Of a stretch of 64,000 nt of DNA, positions 44,977 through 54,059 are shown in pieces. Location of the stretch: NCBI RefSeq assembly GCF_014698845.1, contig NZ_JACJTV010000001.1:310001-374000 (forward strand), written 5' to 3'. This DNA comes from Coleofasciculus sp. FACHB-1120. GTDB lineage: Bacteria; Cyanobacteriota; Cyanobacteriia; Cyanobacteriales; FACHB-T130. Each line of letters begins with the position of its first letter. The first letter of the stretch is position 1. The translations under genes were made by a program, and so were the position numbers. The notes under the pieces were generated by a model that saw only the letters and a program-made list of their open reading frames with translations, was not told where the DNA came from and did not search any database.

Positions 44977-46497
44977 ATGTCCTCAGATGATATCCGCGCC
45001 ACGCGGTTAGAGAAAGTCGAACAGCTAAAGCAACTGGGAATGAATCCCTACGCTTACCAGTGGGAATCCAGCCACCATGCGGCGCAATTGCAGGAAAAAT
45101 ACGCAGATTTGCCCAGCGGTGAAGAAGTTGAGGTAGAAGTCGCCATTGCTGGACGCATTATGGCGCGTCGCGTCTTCGGCAAACTTGCCTTCTTTACCTT
45201 GCAAGACGAAACTGGCTCGATTCAGCTGTATCTGGAGAAGAAAAGAATCGATGAAGGGATGGCAGATGTCCCGGATGCCTTTAAACACCTAAAGGATCTA
45301 ACGGATGCCGGGGACATTTTGGGAGCCAAGGGGACAGTTAAACGCACGGAAAAGGGTGAGCTATCGGTTTACGTGAAACAGTACGCGATTCTCACCAAGT
45401 CGCTGCTGCCTTTACCGGATAAGTGGCATGGATTGACGGATGTCGCCAAGCGCTACCGTCAGCGTTACGTGGATTTGATTGTCAATCCGGAAGTGCGAGA
45501 AACTTTCCGACGCCGCGCTCTGATTACCGCCGGAATTCGCCGCTATTTGGATAAACTTGGGTTTATTGAAATTGAAACGCCGGTGTTACAAGGAGAAGCT
45601 GGTGGTGCGGATGCGCGTCCCTTCGTCACCTATCACAACACGCTGGATATGGAGTTGTATCTGCGGATTGCAACAGAACTCCATCTGAAGCGGTTGATTG
45701 TCGGCGGATTTGAGAAGGTTTTTGAATTGGGGCGGATTTTCCGGAATGAGGGGATTTCTACGCGCCACAATCCCGAATTCACCACGATTGAGGTTTATCA
45801 AGCCTACGCCGACTATCAGGACATGATGGCGCTGACGGAGGGAATTATTACCACTGTGGCGCAAAAGGTGCTGGGGACGCTGGAAATTACTTATCAAGGC
45901 GAACCGATTAACTTAACACCGCCTTGGCGTCGCGTGACCATGCACGACTTAGTCAAGGAGCAAACTGGCTTAGATTTTGCCGCTTTCCCAACGCTGGAAG
46001 CTGCGATCGCAGCAGCAAGTGAGGCAGGGATCGGAGGCGCACAAGAATGCAAATCGATTGGCAAAATTCTTAACGAAGCCTTTGAGCAAAAATGCGAACC
46101 GAATCTGATTCAGCCGACGTTTGTGCTGGATTATCCGGTGGAAATTTCTCCCCTGGCGAAGCCGCACCGCTCGAAACCGGGGTTGGTAGAGCGATTTGAG
46201 TTATTTATCGTCGGACGGGAGACGGCGAATAGTTTCTCAGAATTAACCGATCCTATCGATCAGCGGCAACGACTGGAAGCGCAAGCGGCGCGGAAGGCAG
46301 CGGGAGATTTGGAAGCGCAAGGCGTGGATGAAGATTTCCTGACAGCGCTGGAGTATGGAATGCCGCCGACAGGTGGTTTAGGGATTGGGATTGACCGCTT
46401 AGTGATGCTGCTAACTGATTGTGCCAGCATTCGGGATGCGATCGCTTTCCCCCTCCTCAAACCCGAAAAATCCGACGCTCCCCCAGAATCAACCTAA
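44977..46497 (+). CDS. lysS: Lysyl-tRNA synthetase, class II
   Basis: A 506-aa class II aminoacyl-tRNA synthetase. The N-terminal OB-fold anticodon-binding domain (about 55-145) is followed by motif 1 region ([10 protein letters not shown]), motif 2 ([20 protein letters not shown]) and motif 3 ([12 protein letters not shown]). All catalytic residues appear present and the length is typical. A hairpin-forming direct region at 46565-46594 lies between it and the convergent VOC gene. Confidence 0.97.
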   Translation: MSSDDIRATRLEKVEQLKQLGMNPYAYQWESSHHAAQLQEKYADLPSGEEVEVEVAIAGRIMARRVFGKLAFFTLQDETGSIQLYLEKKRIDEGMADVPDAFKHLKDLTDAGDILGAKGTVKRTEKGELSVYVKQYAILTKSLLPLPDKWHGLTDVAKRYRQRYVDLIVNPEVRETFRRRALITAGIRRYLDKLGFIEIETPVLQGEAGGADARPFVTYHNTLDMELYLRIATELHLKRLIVGGFEKVFELGRIFRNEGISTRHNPEFTTIEVYQAYADYQDMMALTEGIITTVAQKVLGTLEITYQGEPINLTPPWRRVTMHDLVKEQTGLDFAAFPTLEAAIAAASEAGIGGAQECKSIGKILNEAFEQKCEPNLIQPTFVLDYPVEISPLAKPHRSKPGLVERFELFIVGRETANSFSELTDPIDQRQRLEAQAARKAAGDLEAQGVDEDFLTALEYGMPPTGGLGIGIDRLVMLLTDCASIRDAIAFPLLKPEKSDAPPEST

Positions 46498-46629
46498 CCC
46501 CAGCCCCTTCCCGATGACGAAAGGGGAGAATTAAAAAGAACCAAACAACCCAAAAATTTCTCTCTAACCCTCTCTTAGTAGGGGAGAGTTAGGGAGAAAT
46601 AGGGAGAGGTTAAGGAAAGGTCAATATCG

Positions 46630-47232
46630 CTAATTCGACACTTCTGCCATTTCAATCACGCGACCATCCAAATCTTTTACCAAGAAATTCAATGGTTTGT
46701 CCCGACGAATTTTGTGCTTGACGCCCCGCATTTGCACCCGCATCAGCACCATTTCTAAACAATCGTGGTCAAAACAAACGTGCCGTTGCTGGTTTTTCTT
46801 CCCCAAACTGGCTCCAGAAATTACGTGCAGTTGGGTGTTCTTCTTGAGCTGATACCATAAACCTTCCGTACCATTCAGCTTTTGGGTAGCGGTGCTTCCT
46901 CCCAACGTGGGTGAGAGATAAAGCGGATCGATGGCGGTAGCTCCCAATGTTTGCTCATAGTTGTAATAGTAGTGCAACGGCACTTCTGCAACTGGCAAAT
47001 CTAGCAAGCCTTCATAGAACTGTCGCGCTGTGTCTAAATCGGACACCATGACGGTATGGACTTTTGGGGCGCTGGTGAGAAACATCCACATAGCACCGGC
47101 GTAGGCTGCCAAGAGCATCACCATGATGCCTTGAGTAGACAAGAGACCATCTAGAGGTAATTCAGGGAAAAAAGCACCTAAATGAACGAGCTGAGGCAGA
47201 AGAGAAATCGTATCAATTGCTGCTAGAACCAT
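46630..47232 (-). CDS. Membrane-anchored glyoxalase/VOC-fold protein
   Basis: A 200-aa protein. Residues about 30-53 form one transmembrane helix, followed by a glyoxalase/VOC domain that begins K-V-H-T-V-M-V-S-D-L-D-T-A-R-Q-F-Y-E and ends K-D-L-D-G-R-V-I-E-M-A-E. H59 at the domain start and the Glu near the end are in the positions of VOC metal ligands. The membrane anchor is uncommon for the superfamily. Function unknown; a thylakoid or plasma-membrane location is inferred. It faces lysS convergently. Confidence 0.75.
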   Translation of the reverse strand: MVLAAIDTISLLPQLVHLGAFFPELPLDGLLSTQGIMVMLLAAYAGAMWMFLTSAPKVHTVMVSDLDTARQFYEGLLDLPVAEVPLHYYYNYEQTLGATAIDPLYLSPTLGGSTATQKLNGTEGLWYQLKKNTQLHVISGASLGKKNQQRHVCFDHDCLEMVLMRVQMRGVKHKIRRDKPLNFLVKDLDGRVIEMAEVSN

Positions 47233-47744
47233 GAACCTACAAGGCTTGAAGAACTCTATTGAAAACTAAACTTACGGTTGCACATAACACTTTGACTCTA
47301 AACGAGTCAAGAGTGCTATTTAATTCTATCAAGCTTAAACGAGTCTCTAAAATACTCCGCAAGTCGGCCGAAGTTGAATCAAACTAGCGCTACAAGTTAT
47401 CCAGCTCGATATTGAGATAAGCGATGGTGGCTATAGGAATCCCATTTGAGTAGTAAATTAGCGGTTTAGACACTCGATTTCTCTAAAGTCGGCGGTGTTG
47501 TCTTCACGAAATGAGAAGGATAATCAGAAGGATACAAGTTTGTTGAGCGCGAACCGACAGGTCGGCGCTTTGCGATCGCAACGGAATCTATCGCAACGAA
47601 GCGATCAAATTAGCTAAAAAAATAAAGTGCGATTGGCACTCTTGTCACCGACTAAAAAGACAAGTATCATTTCCATTCGTCAAAACACTAGATATATTAG
47701 GGATCGTTCCTGGATAGAATGACTCCAGTAAGTGATTCAAAATC
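47233..47744. other. Gap between divergent genes
   Basis: 512 bases. A hairpin CACTTTGACTC (47288-47298) with GAGTCAAGAGTG (47304-47315, one bulge) lies in the leader side of the VOC gene, and a HIP1 site near 47572. No gene is seen. Short frames present are not convincing. Confidence 0.4.
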
Positions 47745-48419
47745 GTGCAAATTCCTCATTTCCCTGAAAGCAATCATCCGATTGTCAAATCGCTGTTTCA
47801 TTACAGCGATCAGGAATTACTGACTTTGTTTCAGCGCCATCCGGAGCAGGGGCGCTTCTTCATAGCGCTTTTCAGTCGCTATAGTCCGATTGTTTATACC
47901 CTGATTCAGCATTTGGCGCGATCGCCTGTACAAGCAGACTACCTCTTCGCCCTCACCTGGCGGCACATCTACTTCGAGCTAGGCGGACTGGATTTGCGCG
48001 ATGTTAGCGGGACTGGGATGCTAACTTTCCAGAACTGGCTGATTAACATTACCGCTGTATGTATCAACCAGGCAGAATTGCCACCCGTGGAGTCAATTCA
48101 TTACAACCTACAAGCGGCTTCCCCGCCCCTGTGGTGTTATGTCGAGCAAGCGCTGGAGCGATTCCCGCCGATGCTGCGATTGATGGTGCTGATGGCGCAG
48201 ACCTTCAACTGGAGTCATACGCGGATTGCCGCTTATCTCCAAGCAGAGGGAGAAACAATTTCTCCCGCACAGGTTCAAGTTAAGCTCCAGGAAGGGTATC
48301 AACTGTTAGAAGCTTCTTTACCAGAGGATATTCGCACAATTTATCTGGTAGGAGGAGCTAAACAATCGAGCAAAGCTGAGAAGCAAGAGGCAAGTGGAGC
48401 GATTAGCTATGAGTTATGA
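47745..48419 (+). CDS. ECF-sigma-factor-like protein
   Basis: A 224-aa protein that reads as a diverged group 4 (ECF) sigma factor. Residues about 20-95 resemble region 2 (S-D-Q-E-L-L-T-L-F-Q, L-F-S-R-Y-S-P-I-V-Y-T-L, A-D-Y-L-F-A-L-T-W-R-H-I-Y). Residues about 135-195 resemble region 4 (M-L-R-L-M-V-L-M-A-Q-T-F-N-W-S-H-T-R-I-A-A-Y-L-Q). Starts at GTG 47745; no good ribosome site. No anti-sigma gene is adjacent. The next gene, encoding a secreted TPR protein, starts inside its last 11 bases, implying translational coupling. Sequence conservation to classical ECF is low, so DNA binding is inferred. Confidence 0.65.
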   Translation: MQIPHFPESNHPIVKSLFHYSDQELLTLFQRHPEQGRFFIALFSRYSPIVYTLIQHLARSPVQADYLFALTWRHIYFELGGLDLRDVSGTGMLTFQNWLINITAVCINQAELPPVESIHYNLQAASPPLWCYVEQALERFPPMLRLMVLMAQTFNWSHTRIAAYLQAEGETISPAQVQVKLQEGYQLLEASLPEDIRTIYLVGGAKQSSKAEKQEASGAISYEL

Positions 48420-49509
48420 GGAGCGAGTCTTGTTTTTCGCAGCATTCGCCAAACCAGGCAAAAATCGGGCACAAAAAAACAGTGCTAATAAATTGAGACT
48501 TTTTTCTGTTTCTTTTATCTTTTTACTGTTTACTTTTTACTTGCCGAGCGGTGCCAAAGCCGTTAGTATTGACCAACAACTCAATATCCCCTTGAACAAT
48601 GGCACCCAAGGATATGCGAGGGAAGATGCTGACCGACTGCTGCGATTGGGCGCACAGGAGGAACTGAGAGGGAACCTGGCGAAAGCAATTCCCTACTGGA
48701 TACAAGCACTGGATATTTATCAACAACTAGGCGATAGGCAGGCAATCGGTCTTACCTATGATTATCTAGGTCTTACTTACGCCCGGTTGGGACGCTACTT
48801 TGAGGCGGAAGATGCCCTGCGACGCCGTTTGGCGGTTGCCCGCGACCAACCAGACTTCCAGGGGCAGATTTATGGCTTAAATAACGTCGGCACCGTTTTG
48901 CTGCAACGAGGTGCCGTGCAGGCGGCTTCAGTAAGCTTTTCTGAGGCACTCAGAATTGCCCAAAGTATCAGCAGCCAAGCTGGAGAAGGACTGTCGCTGA
49001 GTAATCTGGGTTTGGCGGCGGCGAATAGCGGCGATTATTTGCAAGCGATTAAACGTTACGAAGAAGCCTTGATTTTTCGGCGTCGCGGGAAAGACCCGCT
49101 GGGCGAGGCGAATACAGTGAATAATTTGGGAGATGCTTATCTGGCACTCAATCAATATCGGGATGCCCAGATTTCCTACCGTGGGGCGCTGAGATTGGGG
49201 CGGCAAACACGCGATCGCTCAACTCAATACCGAGCCATTGATGGTCTGGTAGTCATCTACAGCAAGCTTAGGCAGTATCAGGAGGGTTTTGAACTGCTCG
49301 ATCGCCGCTTAACCTTGGCTCAGGAATCGCAAAACTTGCGGCAAGAACTAGAATCGCTCCGATTATTTGCTCAACTTTATCAGGTGAGCGGCAACCCTGT
49401 AACGGCGCGGACTTTCTACCAACGAGCGATTACTTTGGCGCGTACCCTTGGGGATGAGCAGGAAGAAGCACTTTTGCTCAACAATTTGGCTCAAATTCGG
49501 ATTAGATAA
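48409..49509 (+). CDS. Secreted tetratricopeptide-repeat protein
   Basis: A 366-aa protein. After a basic N-terminus, residues about 28-48 form a hydrophobic signal sequence (F-S-V-S-F-I-F-L-L-F-T-F-Y-L) ending P-S-G-A-K-A, a plausible cleavage site. The rest is six to seven TPR units (e.g. G-L-T-Y-D-Y-L-G-L-T-Y-A-R-L-G-R-Y-F-E-A, N-N-L-G-D-A-Y-L-A-L-N-Q-Y), a periplasmic or thylakoid-lumen protein-binding scaffold. ATG 48409 lies within the previous gene, with GGAG about 10 bases upstream; overlap of 11 bases. It could be the partner or regulator of the sigma-like protein. Confidence 0.85.
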   Translation: MSYEERVLFFAAFAKPGKNRAQKNSANKLRLFSVSFIFLLFTFYLPSGAKAVSIDQQLNIPLNNGTQGYAREDADRLLRLGAQEELRGNLAKAIPYWIQALDIYQQLGDRQAIGLTYDYLGLTYARLGRYFEAEDALRRRLAVARDQPDFQGQIYGLNNVGTVLLQRGAVQAASVSFSEALRIAQSISSQAGEGLSLSNLGLAAANSGDYLQAIKRYEEALIFRRRGKDPLGEANTVNNLGDAYLALNQYRDAQISYRGALRLGRQTRDRSTQYRAIDGLVVIYSKLRQYQEGFELLDRRLTLAQESQNLRQELESLRLFAQLYQVSGNPVTARTFYQRAITLARTLGDEQEEALLLNNLAQIRIR

Positions 49510-49530
49510 AGCGTTGGAATCAAAATACCA

Positions 49531-49562
49531 GTGTAGGGATGCAAAGCTTTGCATCCCTACAC
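49531..49562. terminator. 32-bp perfect palindrome between convergent genes
   Basis: GTGTAGGGATGCAAAG followed directly by its exact complement CTTTGCATCCCTACAC forms two 16-base arms with no spacer. It lies between the ends of the TPR and the repeat-protein genes and could terminate both. GTAGGGATGCAAAG palindromes of this kind recur in cyanobacterial genomes. Confidence 0.7.
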
Positions 49563-49587
49563 TCTGGGTTAGGAAAGATTGAAACGG

Positions 49588-50418
49588 TTAGTTCAGCAAG
49601 ACATTCCCGTTTTCCTGAATGGTCATGGCATTTTTATCAACACTGAGATCCGTTGTTTCTTCCAAAACCACCTCTAACATTCCCTGTTCGCTTGATGTTT
49701 GGGGAACGACTCTCAGCAATGCACCATTCGGACGTTGGAAGGTCAGATTTACAGGGGTTTTCAAGCCTTGGAGCGTAATATTATCTCTACCCGGTAGTCT
49801 TCGCTGATTGGTATCGCCCAGCACCTGGTAAGTAATGGGATCGCCGGTTTGGTTGATCAGCCTGACATTCACCATCCCGTTCATGGGTATCACGCTAGAA
49901 GCGGGAGATTGTAGCTGTTCCGGGGCTGGTGCTTGAATCACAGCACCCGGTTGTGTCGGCGGTGCCGTCTCAGCGCCCGGTCTTGGCGGTGCTGGGGATG
50001 TTGTCTCAGTTGCGGAACCTGGCTGGAGTGGCGGAGCGGCTGGGCAACCTGCGGGAGGACGAATGCCCGCTTGAATGTATCTAGATTCGTAGAAAATGCT
50101 AGGACAAGGATTTAGCGGCGAAGCACCCTGAGCGTTATTCTGCAATTGGTTGACATTGCTAGGAGTGGAGTTATTTTGCATCATGCCCTCTCCACTTGCA
50201 GGTGGTTGCATCATGCCCTCTCCACTTGCCGGTGGTTGCATCATGCGATCGCCACTGGCGGGTGGTTGCATCAGGCGATCGCGAGTATCGCGCGGTTGGT
50301 CGATCTCCCCTGGAGCCGAGTTCATCTGAGCCAGCGCTGGTAAGCCAAAGAGCAAACTCCCACAAATCGCGCCTGCTAACGCTAGTGTTTTTTTGATTGG
50401 CTGATGTTTGTGAATCAT
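49588..50418 (-). CDS. Secreted protein with MMQPPASGEG repeats
   Basis: A 276-aa exported protein. The signal peptide runs to about Ala30 (L-F-G-L-P-A-L-A followed by Gln). Residues about 49-80 carry four copies of a ten-residue repeat (M-M-Q-P-P-A-S-G-E-G). A Pro-rich linker with two cysteines follows (about 85-170), then a folded C-terminal domain (about 178-276) of probable beta structure: V-N-V-R-L-I-N-Q-T-G-D-P-I-T-Y-Q-V-L-G-D-T. AAAGGAG lies 8-10 bases before the ATG. No family recognised; a surface or periplasmic role is inferred. It is probably monocistronic. Confidence 0.8.
   Translation of the reverse strand: MIHKHQPIKKTLALAGAICGSLLFGLPALAQMNSAPGEIDQPRDTRDRLMQPPASGDRMMQPPASGEGMMQPPASGEGMMQNNSTPSNVNQLQNNAQGASPLNPCPSIFYESRYIQAGIRPPAGCPAAPPLQPGSATETTSPAPPRPGAETAPPTQPGAVIQAPAPEQLQSPASSVIPMNGMVNVRLINQTGDPITYQVLGDTNQRRLPGRDNITLQGLKTPVNLTFQRPNGALLRVVPQTSSEQGMLEVVLEETTDLSVDKNAMTIQENGNVLLN
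50178..50282 (-). repeat. 30-bp tandem repeat in the secreted-protein gene
   Basis: Units beginning GCATCA start at 50178, 50208, 50238 and 50268 (the last partial), an exact 30-base period encoding M-M-Q-P-P-A-S-G-x-x. Two units carry GCGATCGC, so HIP1 sites coexist with the repeat. Confidence 0.85.
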
Positions 50419-50460
50419 GATTGATTCTCCTTTAATTCAGTTTTTTTAAAAGCGTTTATA

Positions 50461-50496
50461 CTGCCCGACTTCAGTAATTTGATACTCGTCGGGCAG
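50461..50496 (-). terminator. Hairpin downstream of the DUF2267 gene
   Basis: CTGCCCGAC (50461-50469) pairs with GTCGGGCAG (50488-50496). It lies past the DUF2267 stop codon and before the secreted-protein gene on the same strand, and on the minus strand is followed by an A/T-rich tract ending in T6. Confidence 0.5.
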
Positions 50497-50575
50497 CAAA
50501 AGAAGATTAAATTTTAGTCAACAAAAGGCAAAAGCAAAGAATTTGCTCTTTTAATTTTTGCCTTTTTCAAAAAGC

Positions 50576-51430
50576 TTAGGCTTGCTCCCAGAGTTCTCTA
50601 ATTTTGTCGGGTAAGAAGCCAGCAATTTCCTGAACCCGTTCTTCGGACAATTCATCTTTTGTCGCTGAGAACACAGCCTTGATTGCCATTTCTGGTTCTA
50701 CCCCTTGCGGCAAACCTGCTTCTTGGCGAATCCGGAATAGAAAAGTATCAGCCTTAATGATCAGGGGAGGACGAATCCGGCTAAGGAAATGGACAATTGG
50801 ATTGGTATCCTGCCACAAGTCAGCAATTTCGTTTTGCAGCGCCTTATCTTCTGTCGGTTCTACTGGTTCATGCAGTTCAGAAGTCACCCGATCGGCGGCT
50901 TCATTCGTCATCATATCCCGCATGGTACGGAACACAACCTCACTGATATCTCTAGCATCAAAGATATCTTCCAGTTCGCCCCTGAACATCACTTTCTCTA
51001 GGAAGGGCATATCTTTTGTGGCAATGGGAACCACAGGACCTTCCTTAAGGGCTGCTGGCGGGTTTTCCTCCATTTTTTCCAACAGGCGTTGCCCTTTTTC
51101 CGTCAGTCTGGCACTTTTAAATTTAATTAGATGAGGTGCTAAACCATCAGAGGGATCGTAGGAATTGGCAATGCGGAAGTCGAACTCTTTTGGATTAACG
51201 AGATTCGTGGTATCTTCCTGATTGGCGTAGGCATTGCCAGTAAATTCAGCATCGATATACTGCTTTTGATTTAAATAATCTAGATGCCCCATCAGGTCGG
51301 TTTCTGTGACTTGTCTACCAGCGAAGTCTGCTGCCGTGAAGGCTACTTCATGCTTACCCGGCTGGTTGTCACCTTCGTGGATTTTTTTGAGTAAAATGTA
51401 GGCAACATCTTCTCTTAAGGGTATTGTCAT
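50576..51430 (-). CDS. DUF2267 domain protein
   Basis: A 284-aa soluble protein. The N-terminal third (1-85) is a separate conserved part beginning MTIPLREDVAYILL; residues about 145-282 match DUF2267 (D-A-R-D-I-S-E-V-V-F-R-T-M-R-D-M-M-T, V-T-S-E-L-H, I-A-D-L-W-Q-D-T-N-P). The domain recurs in cyanobacteria and other bacteria, and no biochemical role is known to me. AAGGAG precedes the ATG at good distance. It lies between the secreted repeat protein and the sensor kinase, with a 280-base gap to the kinase gene. Confidence 0.85.
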   Translation of the reverse strand: MTIPLREDVAYILLKKIHEGDNQPGKHEVAFTAADFAGRQVTETDLMGHLDYLNQKQYIDAEFTGNAYANQEDTTNLVNPKEFDFRIANSYDPSDGLAPHLIKFKSARLTEKGQRLLEKMEENPPAALKEGPVVPIATKDMPFLEKVMFRGELEDIFDARDISEVVFRTMRDMMTNEAADRVTSELHEPVEPTEDKALQNEIADLWQDTNPIVHFLSRIRPPLIIKADTFLFRIRQEAGLPQGVEPEMAIKAVFSATKDELSEERVQEIAGFLPDKIRELWEQA

Positions 51431-51710
51431 CAGAATCTCCTTATATTTTGAATGTCGAATTTAGTAAACGCGGCGCTTTACCCTAAACTTTCCATAAGAA
51501 AGCGCTCGTATATAACGAGTAGAGAAATTGAAACTCAAAGAGAGTTTCAAAACCACTTTTGGGTCTAAATTTGGCTAAATTGCCTTAGCCGCTATTCAAG
51601 AAATTAGTAGGTCAAGCTTGATCCCTGCATCTGCCAGGGGAAGCATTTCTAAAGTAGAGTCTTCGGAAGGATGCACGAAGAGGGATGAAAGATGAATAGA
51701 TTTGTCCTGC

Positions 51711-53189
51711 CTAATATTCTTCTGTGTCTGCCGGTAAAGTGACGGTAACGGTTGTACCTTGATGGAGAATGCTTTCAATCTGGATATGACCTTGGTGAGT
51801 TTCAATAATTGCCTGCGCGATCGCTAACCCTAATCCAGATCCCGTTACCGTTGTATTTCCCGCGATATGAGTTCTGGCTGGATCGACTCGATAGAATCGG
51901 TCGAAAATGTGGGGCAGTGCCGACTCTGGAATGCCGATGCCAGTATCGCTGACTCTGACTTGCAGATGGGGCATCCCGTGGCGTTTCGTCGGGAGACGAT
52001 TCATGGCATCGACCCATTGCAATTTCACATCAACTTTACCCCCCGCTGGGGTGTATTGCAGGGCGTTACTGACCAAATTGGTGAATAGACGCGCTAGCTG
52101 ATCCCAGTCACCTTCAATAGCAAAGACATCCTCTTCAAATTTGGGATTTTGAATTTGGGAAGGGAGATATTCTTCCTCAATCATGCCCATATTTAAAATC
52201 GGCAATCCAAAATCGAGAGATAGCTTGATGCCTTTCTCAGAAGCGACTAGCTGTTGTTCTTCAATCACTTCCATCAACAAGGCATCAAGGTGAACTTGAA
52301 CCCAAGTGCGTTGTTTCATGCCACTATCCTGCCGCGCCAGAAATAGCAGATCGTCCACTAAACGCCCTAAACGTCTGGTGAGCCGTTCTACAACCTTCAT
52401 CTGTTGTCGGTAATGGATAGGTGCCGCTCCAGATGCCTCTAGTAGGTCGGGATCGTCCAGCGCCACCTGCACATTCGTTTGAATCATCGCAATCGGGTTC
52501 CGCAGTTCGTGGGAGGCGTCAGCGGTGAATTGTTTAAGCCGTTGGTAAGACTCTCTCACGGGTTCCATTGCCAACCCAGAAAGCCACCAGCCGCTAGTCG
52601 CCACAGAAATCAACATAAATCCGGTGCCAAAAATCAAATCGACCATCAACAAGCGAGTCGGTTTGGCAACCTCAAACCAGGGATGGCTCACGCGCAGATA
52701 TCCCAGCACCTGACGCCCCATTTGCACTCGTTGTGTCACCTGTCGCAAAAGCAGCTTGGAGTCCTTCGTTGCTTCCCTGGTCGGAGACCAAAATTCCGAG
52801 TCTAAAATCCCTTGCCAGGAAGCCCGAACGACCGGCACGGTTTCACCAGTGCGGTTGAGATGAATGGGAATATCTAAAGGTTCCGAGAGAGTTGACCAGA
52901 GTAATTCTCCTGTAGGGCTAAACCACTCTAGGTCGATGTGGTCGTCTTCAGCGGCTTCTGCATTGTTGCGAAAACTTGCTTCAACGTTGACGGAGGAATT
53001 GCCATTCGGGGCGGTTTCAATCACGAGCGATCGCTGCACCACTTCCACTACATGATTGAGGGTGTCATCCACGCGCTCAATCAGCGTGTTGCGGACATAC
53101 AAATAGACCCCAGTGGCAAATAGCAGTAACAGTACCGCTGTGACAGCCGTATACCAAATAGCCAGACGCCGACGAGTGGCTTGAAACAT
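51711..53189 (-). CDS. Membrane sensor histidine kinase (RppB/NrsS-like)
   Basis: A 492-aa two-helix sensor kinase. TM1 at about 10-32, an extracytoplasmic domain of about 145 residues, TM2 at about 178-205, then HisKA with His227 in ADASHELRNP, followed by HATPase_c with N-box L-V-S-N-A-L-Q-Y-T-P-A-G-G, D-T-G-I-G-I-P and G-S-G-L-G-L-A-I. The SHELRNP and overall order resemble the Synechocystis RppB/NrsS group that reports redox or nickel, but the periplasmic domain is not specific enough to assign a signal. No response regulator is adjacent, unlike rppA-rppB and nrsR-nrsS, so it is an orphan here. Confidence 0.88.
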   Translation of the reverse strand: MFQATRRRLAIWYTAVTAVLLLLFATGVYLYVRNTLIERVDDTLNHVVEVVQRSLVIETAPNGNSSVNVEASFRNNAEAAEDDHIDLEWFSPTGELLWSTLSEPLDIPIHLNRTGETVPVVRASWQGILDSEFWSPTREATKDSKLLLRQVTQRVQMGRQVLGYLRVSHPWFEVAKPTRLLMVDLIFGTGFMLISVATSGWWLSGLAMEPVRESYQRLKQFTADASHELRNPIAMIQTNVQVALDDPDLLEASGAAPIHYRQQMKVVERLTRRLGRLVDDLLFLARQDSGMKQRTWVQVHLDALLMEVIEEQQLVASEKGIKLSLDFGLPILNMGMIEEEYLPSQIQNPKFEEDVFAIEGDWDQLARLFTNLVSNALQYTPAGGKVDVKLQWVDAMNRLPTKRHGMPHLQVRVSDTGIGIPESALPHIFDRFYRVDPARTHIAGNTTVTGSGLGLAIAQAIIETHQGHIQIESILHQGTTVTVTLPADTEEY

Positions 53190-53214
53190 AAATTAACTCA
53201 ATCTTTTGCCAATG

Positions 53215-53874
53215 CTATTCTGGCAACTCACCAAAACGTTCCTGATAACGCGCTAATTGTTCCTCTGGAGTTAAAAACCGATTTCTCCTTTCGTCATACC
53301 AATACAACCACTCGCGTTGCACGCCTTGATGATTGCCCATACTGCGACCAATTCCTAAACCAATTTCTGGCATCCAAAAAGGCTCTCCAATTTGCTGCTG
53401 ATAGGTTCCATCTATCAAGCGATAAACTTCAAATGGTTCCTGTTGGTCTCTGCGCCAATGATTGGGGTTATAAATTACGTAATACAATACTCCTAATCCG
53501 GCATAAATTGCCATTTTATCGTCATATTCTTCTCCCGGAGTTTGGGAAACAATTTCTAAAACAAAAATAGGAACTATCTGGTTTTCTTCCCAAACTACAT
53601 AGCTTTTCCGTAACTGATTTCCCTTAACGCGCTCAACTCCCAAACTGAGAAAAGCATCCGGGACAATAGGAACTCTAGGATTTAAACCTGTGGTATGGTA
53701 AATCCCCATATTTACTCCAAAAAACCAGTCATATCGATTCGCCCAAATAAACCCTAAAATAGATTTGAGCAAGTTAGGAACTAAGTTGTGCAGTTCATTA
53801 TCCACTGGAAGACCATCGGATTCAGGTAGTTCATCGCTAGTCGGTAAGCGTAGCTGGGGGTCAAATTTCACCAT
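53215..53874 (-). CDS. Uma2 family endonuclease-like protein
   Basis: A 219-aa member of the Uma2/DUF820 family, PD-(D/E)XK-fold proteins present in dozens of copies in many cyanobacteria. The core runs from about 50 to 175: I-V-P-D-A-F-L, then V-P-I-F-V-L-E-I-V-S-Q-T-P with the Asp/Glu-x-Val arrangement, and D-K-M-A-I-Y-A-G-L-G-V-L-Y-Y-V-I-Y. The nuclease activity is predicted from fold only. Lies 25 bases past the kinase start on the same strand, upstream of it; possibly chance proximity. Confidence 0.85.
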   Translation of the reverse strand: MVKFDPQLRLPTSDELPESDGLPVDNELHNLVPNLLKSILGFIWANRYDWFFGVNMGIYHTTGLNPRVPIVPDAFLSLGVERVKGNQLRKSYVVWEENQIVPIFVLEIVSQTPGEEYDDKMAIYAGLGVLYYVIYNPNHWRRDQQEPFEVYRLIDGTYQQQIGEPFWMPEIGLGIGRSMGNHQGVQREWLYWYDERRNRFLTPEEQLARYQERFGELPE

Positions 53875-54059
53875 AATAGCTATCCTCTCAATCGCGTGCG
53901 TTTCCCAACTTCGAGAATATTAAATTAGCGAAAAAATGAAGCATATAACTTAACCCTAATATCTACTTCTTACACAAAGGTACACAGAGAAATTAAGCTA
54001 ACTTCGCGTACCTTTGCGTACTAAGAGCGTTTCAAATCTTTTCTACAATCTAAGCAACT

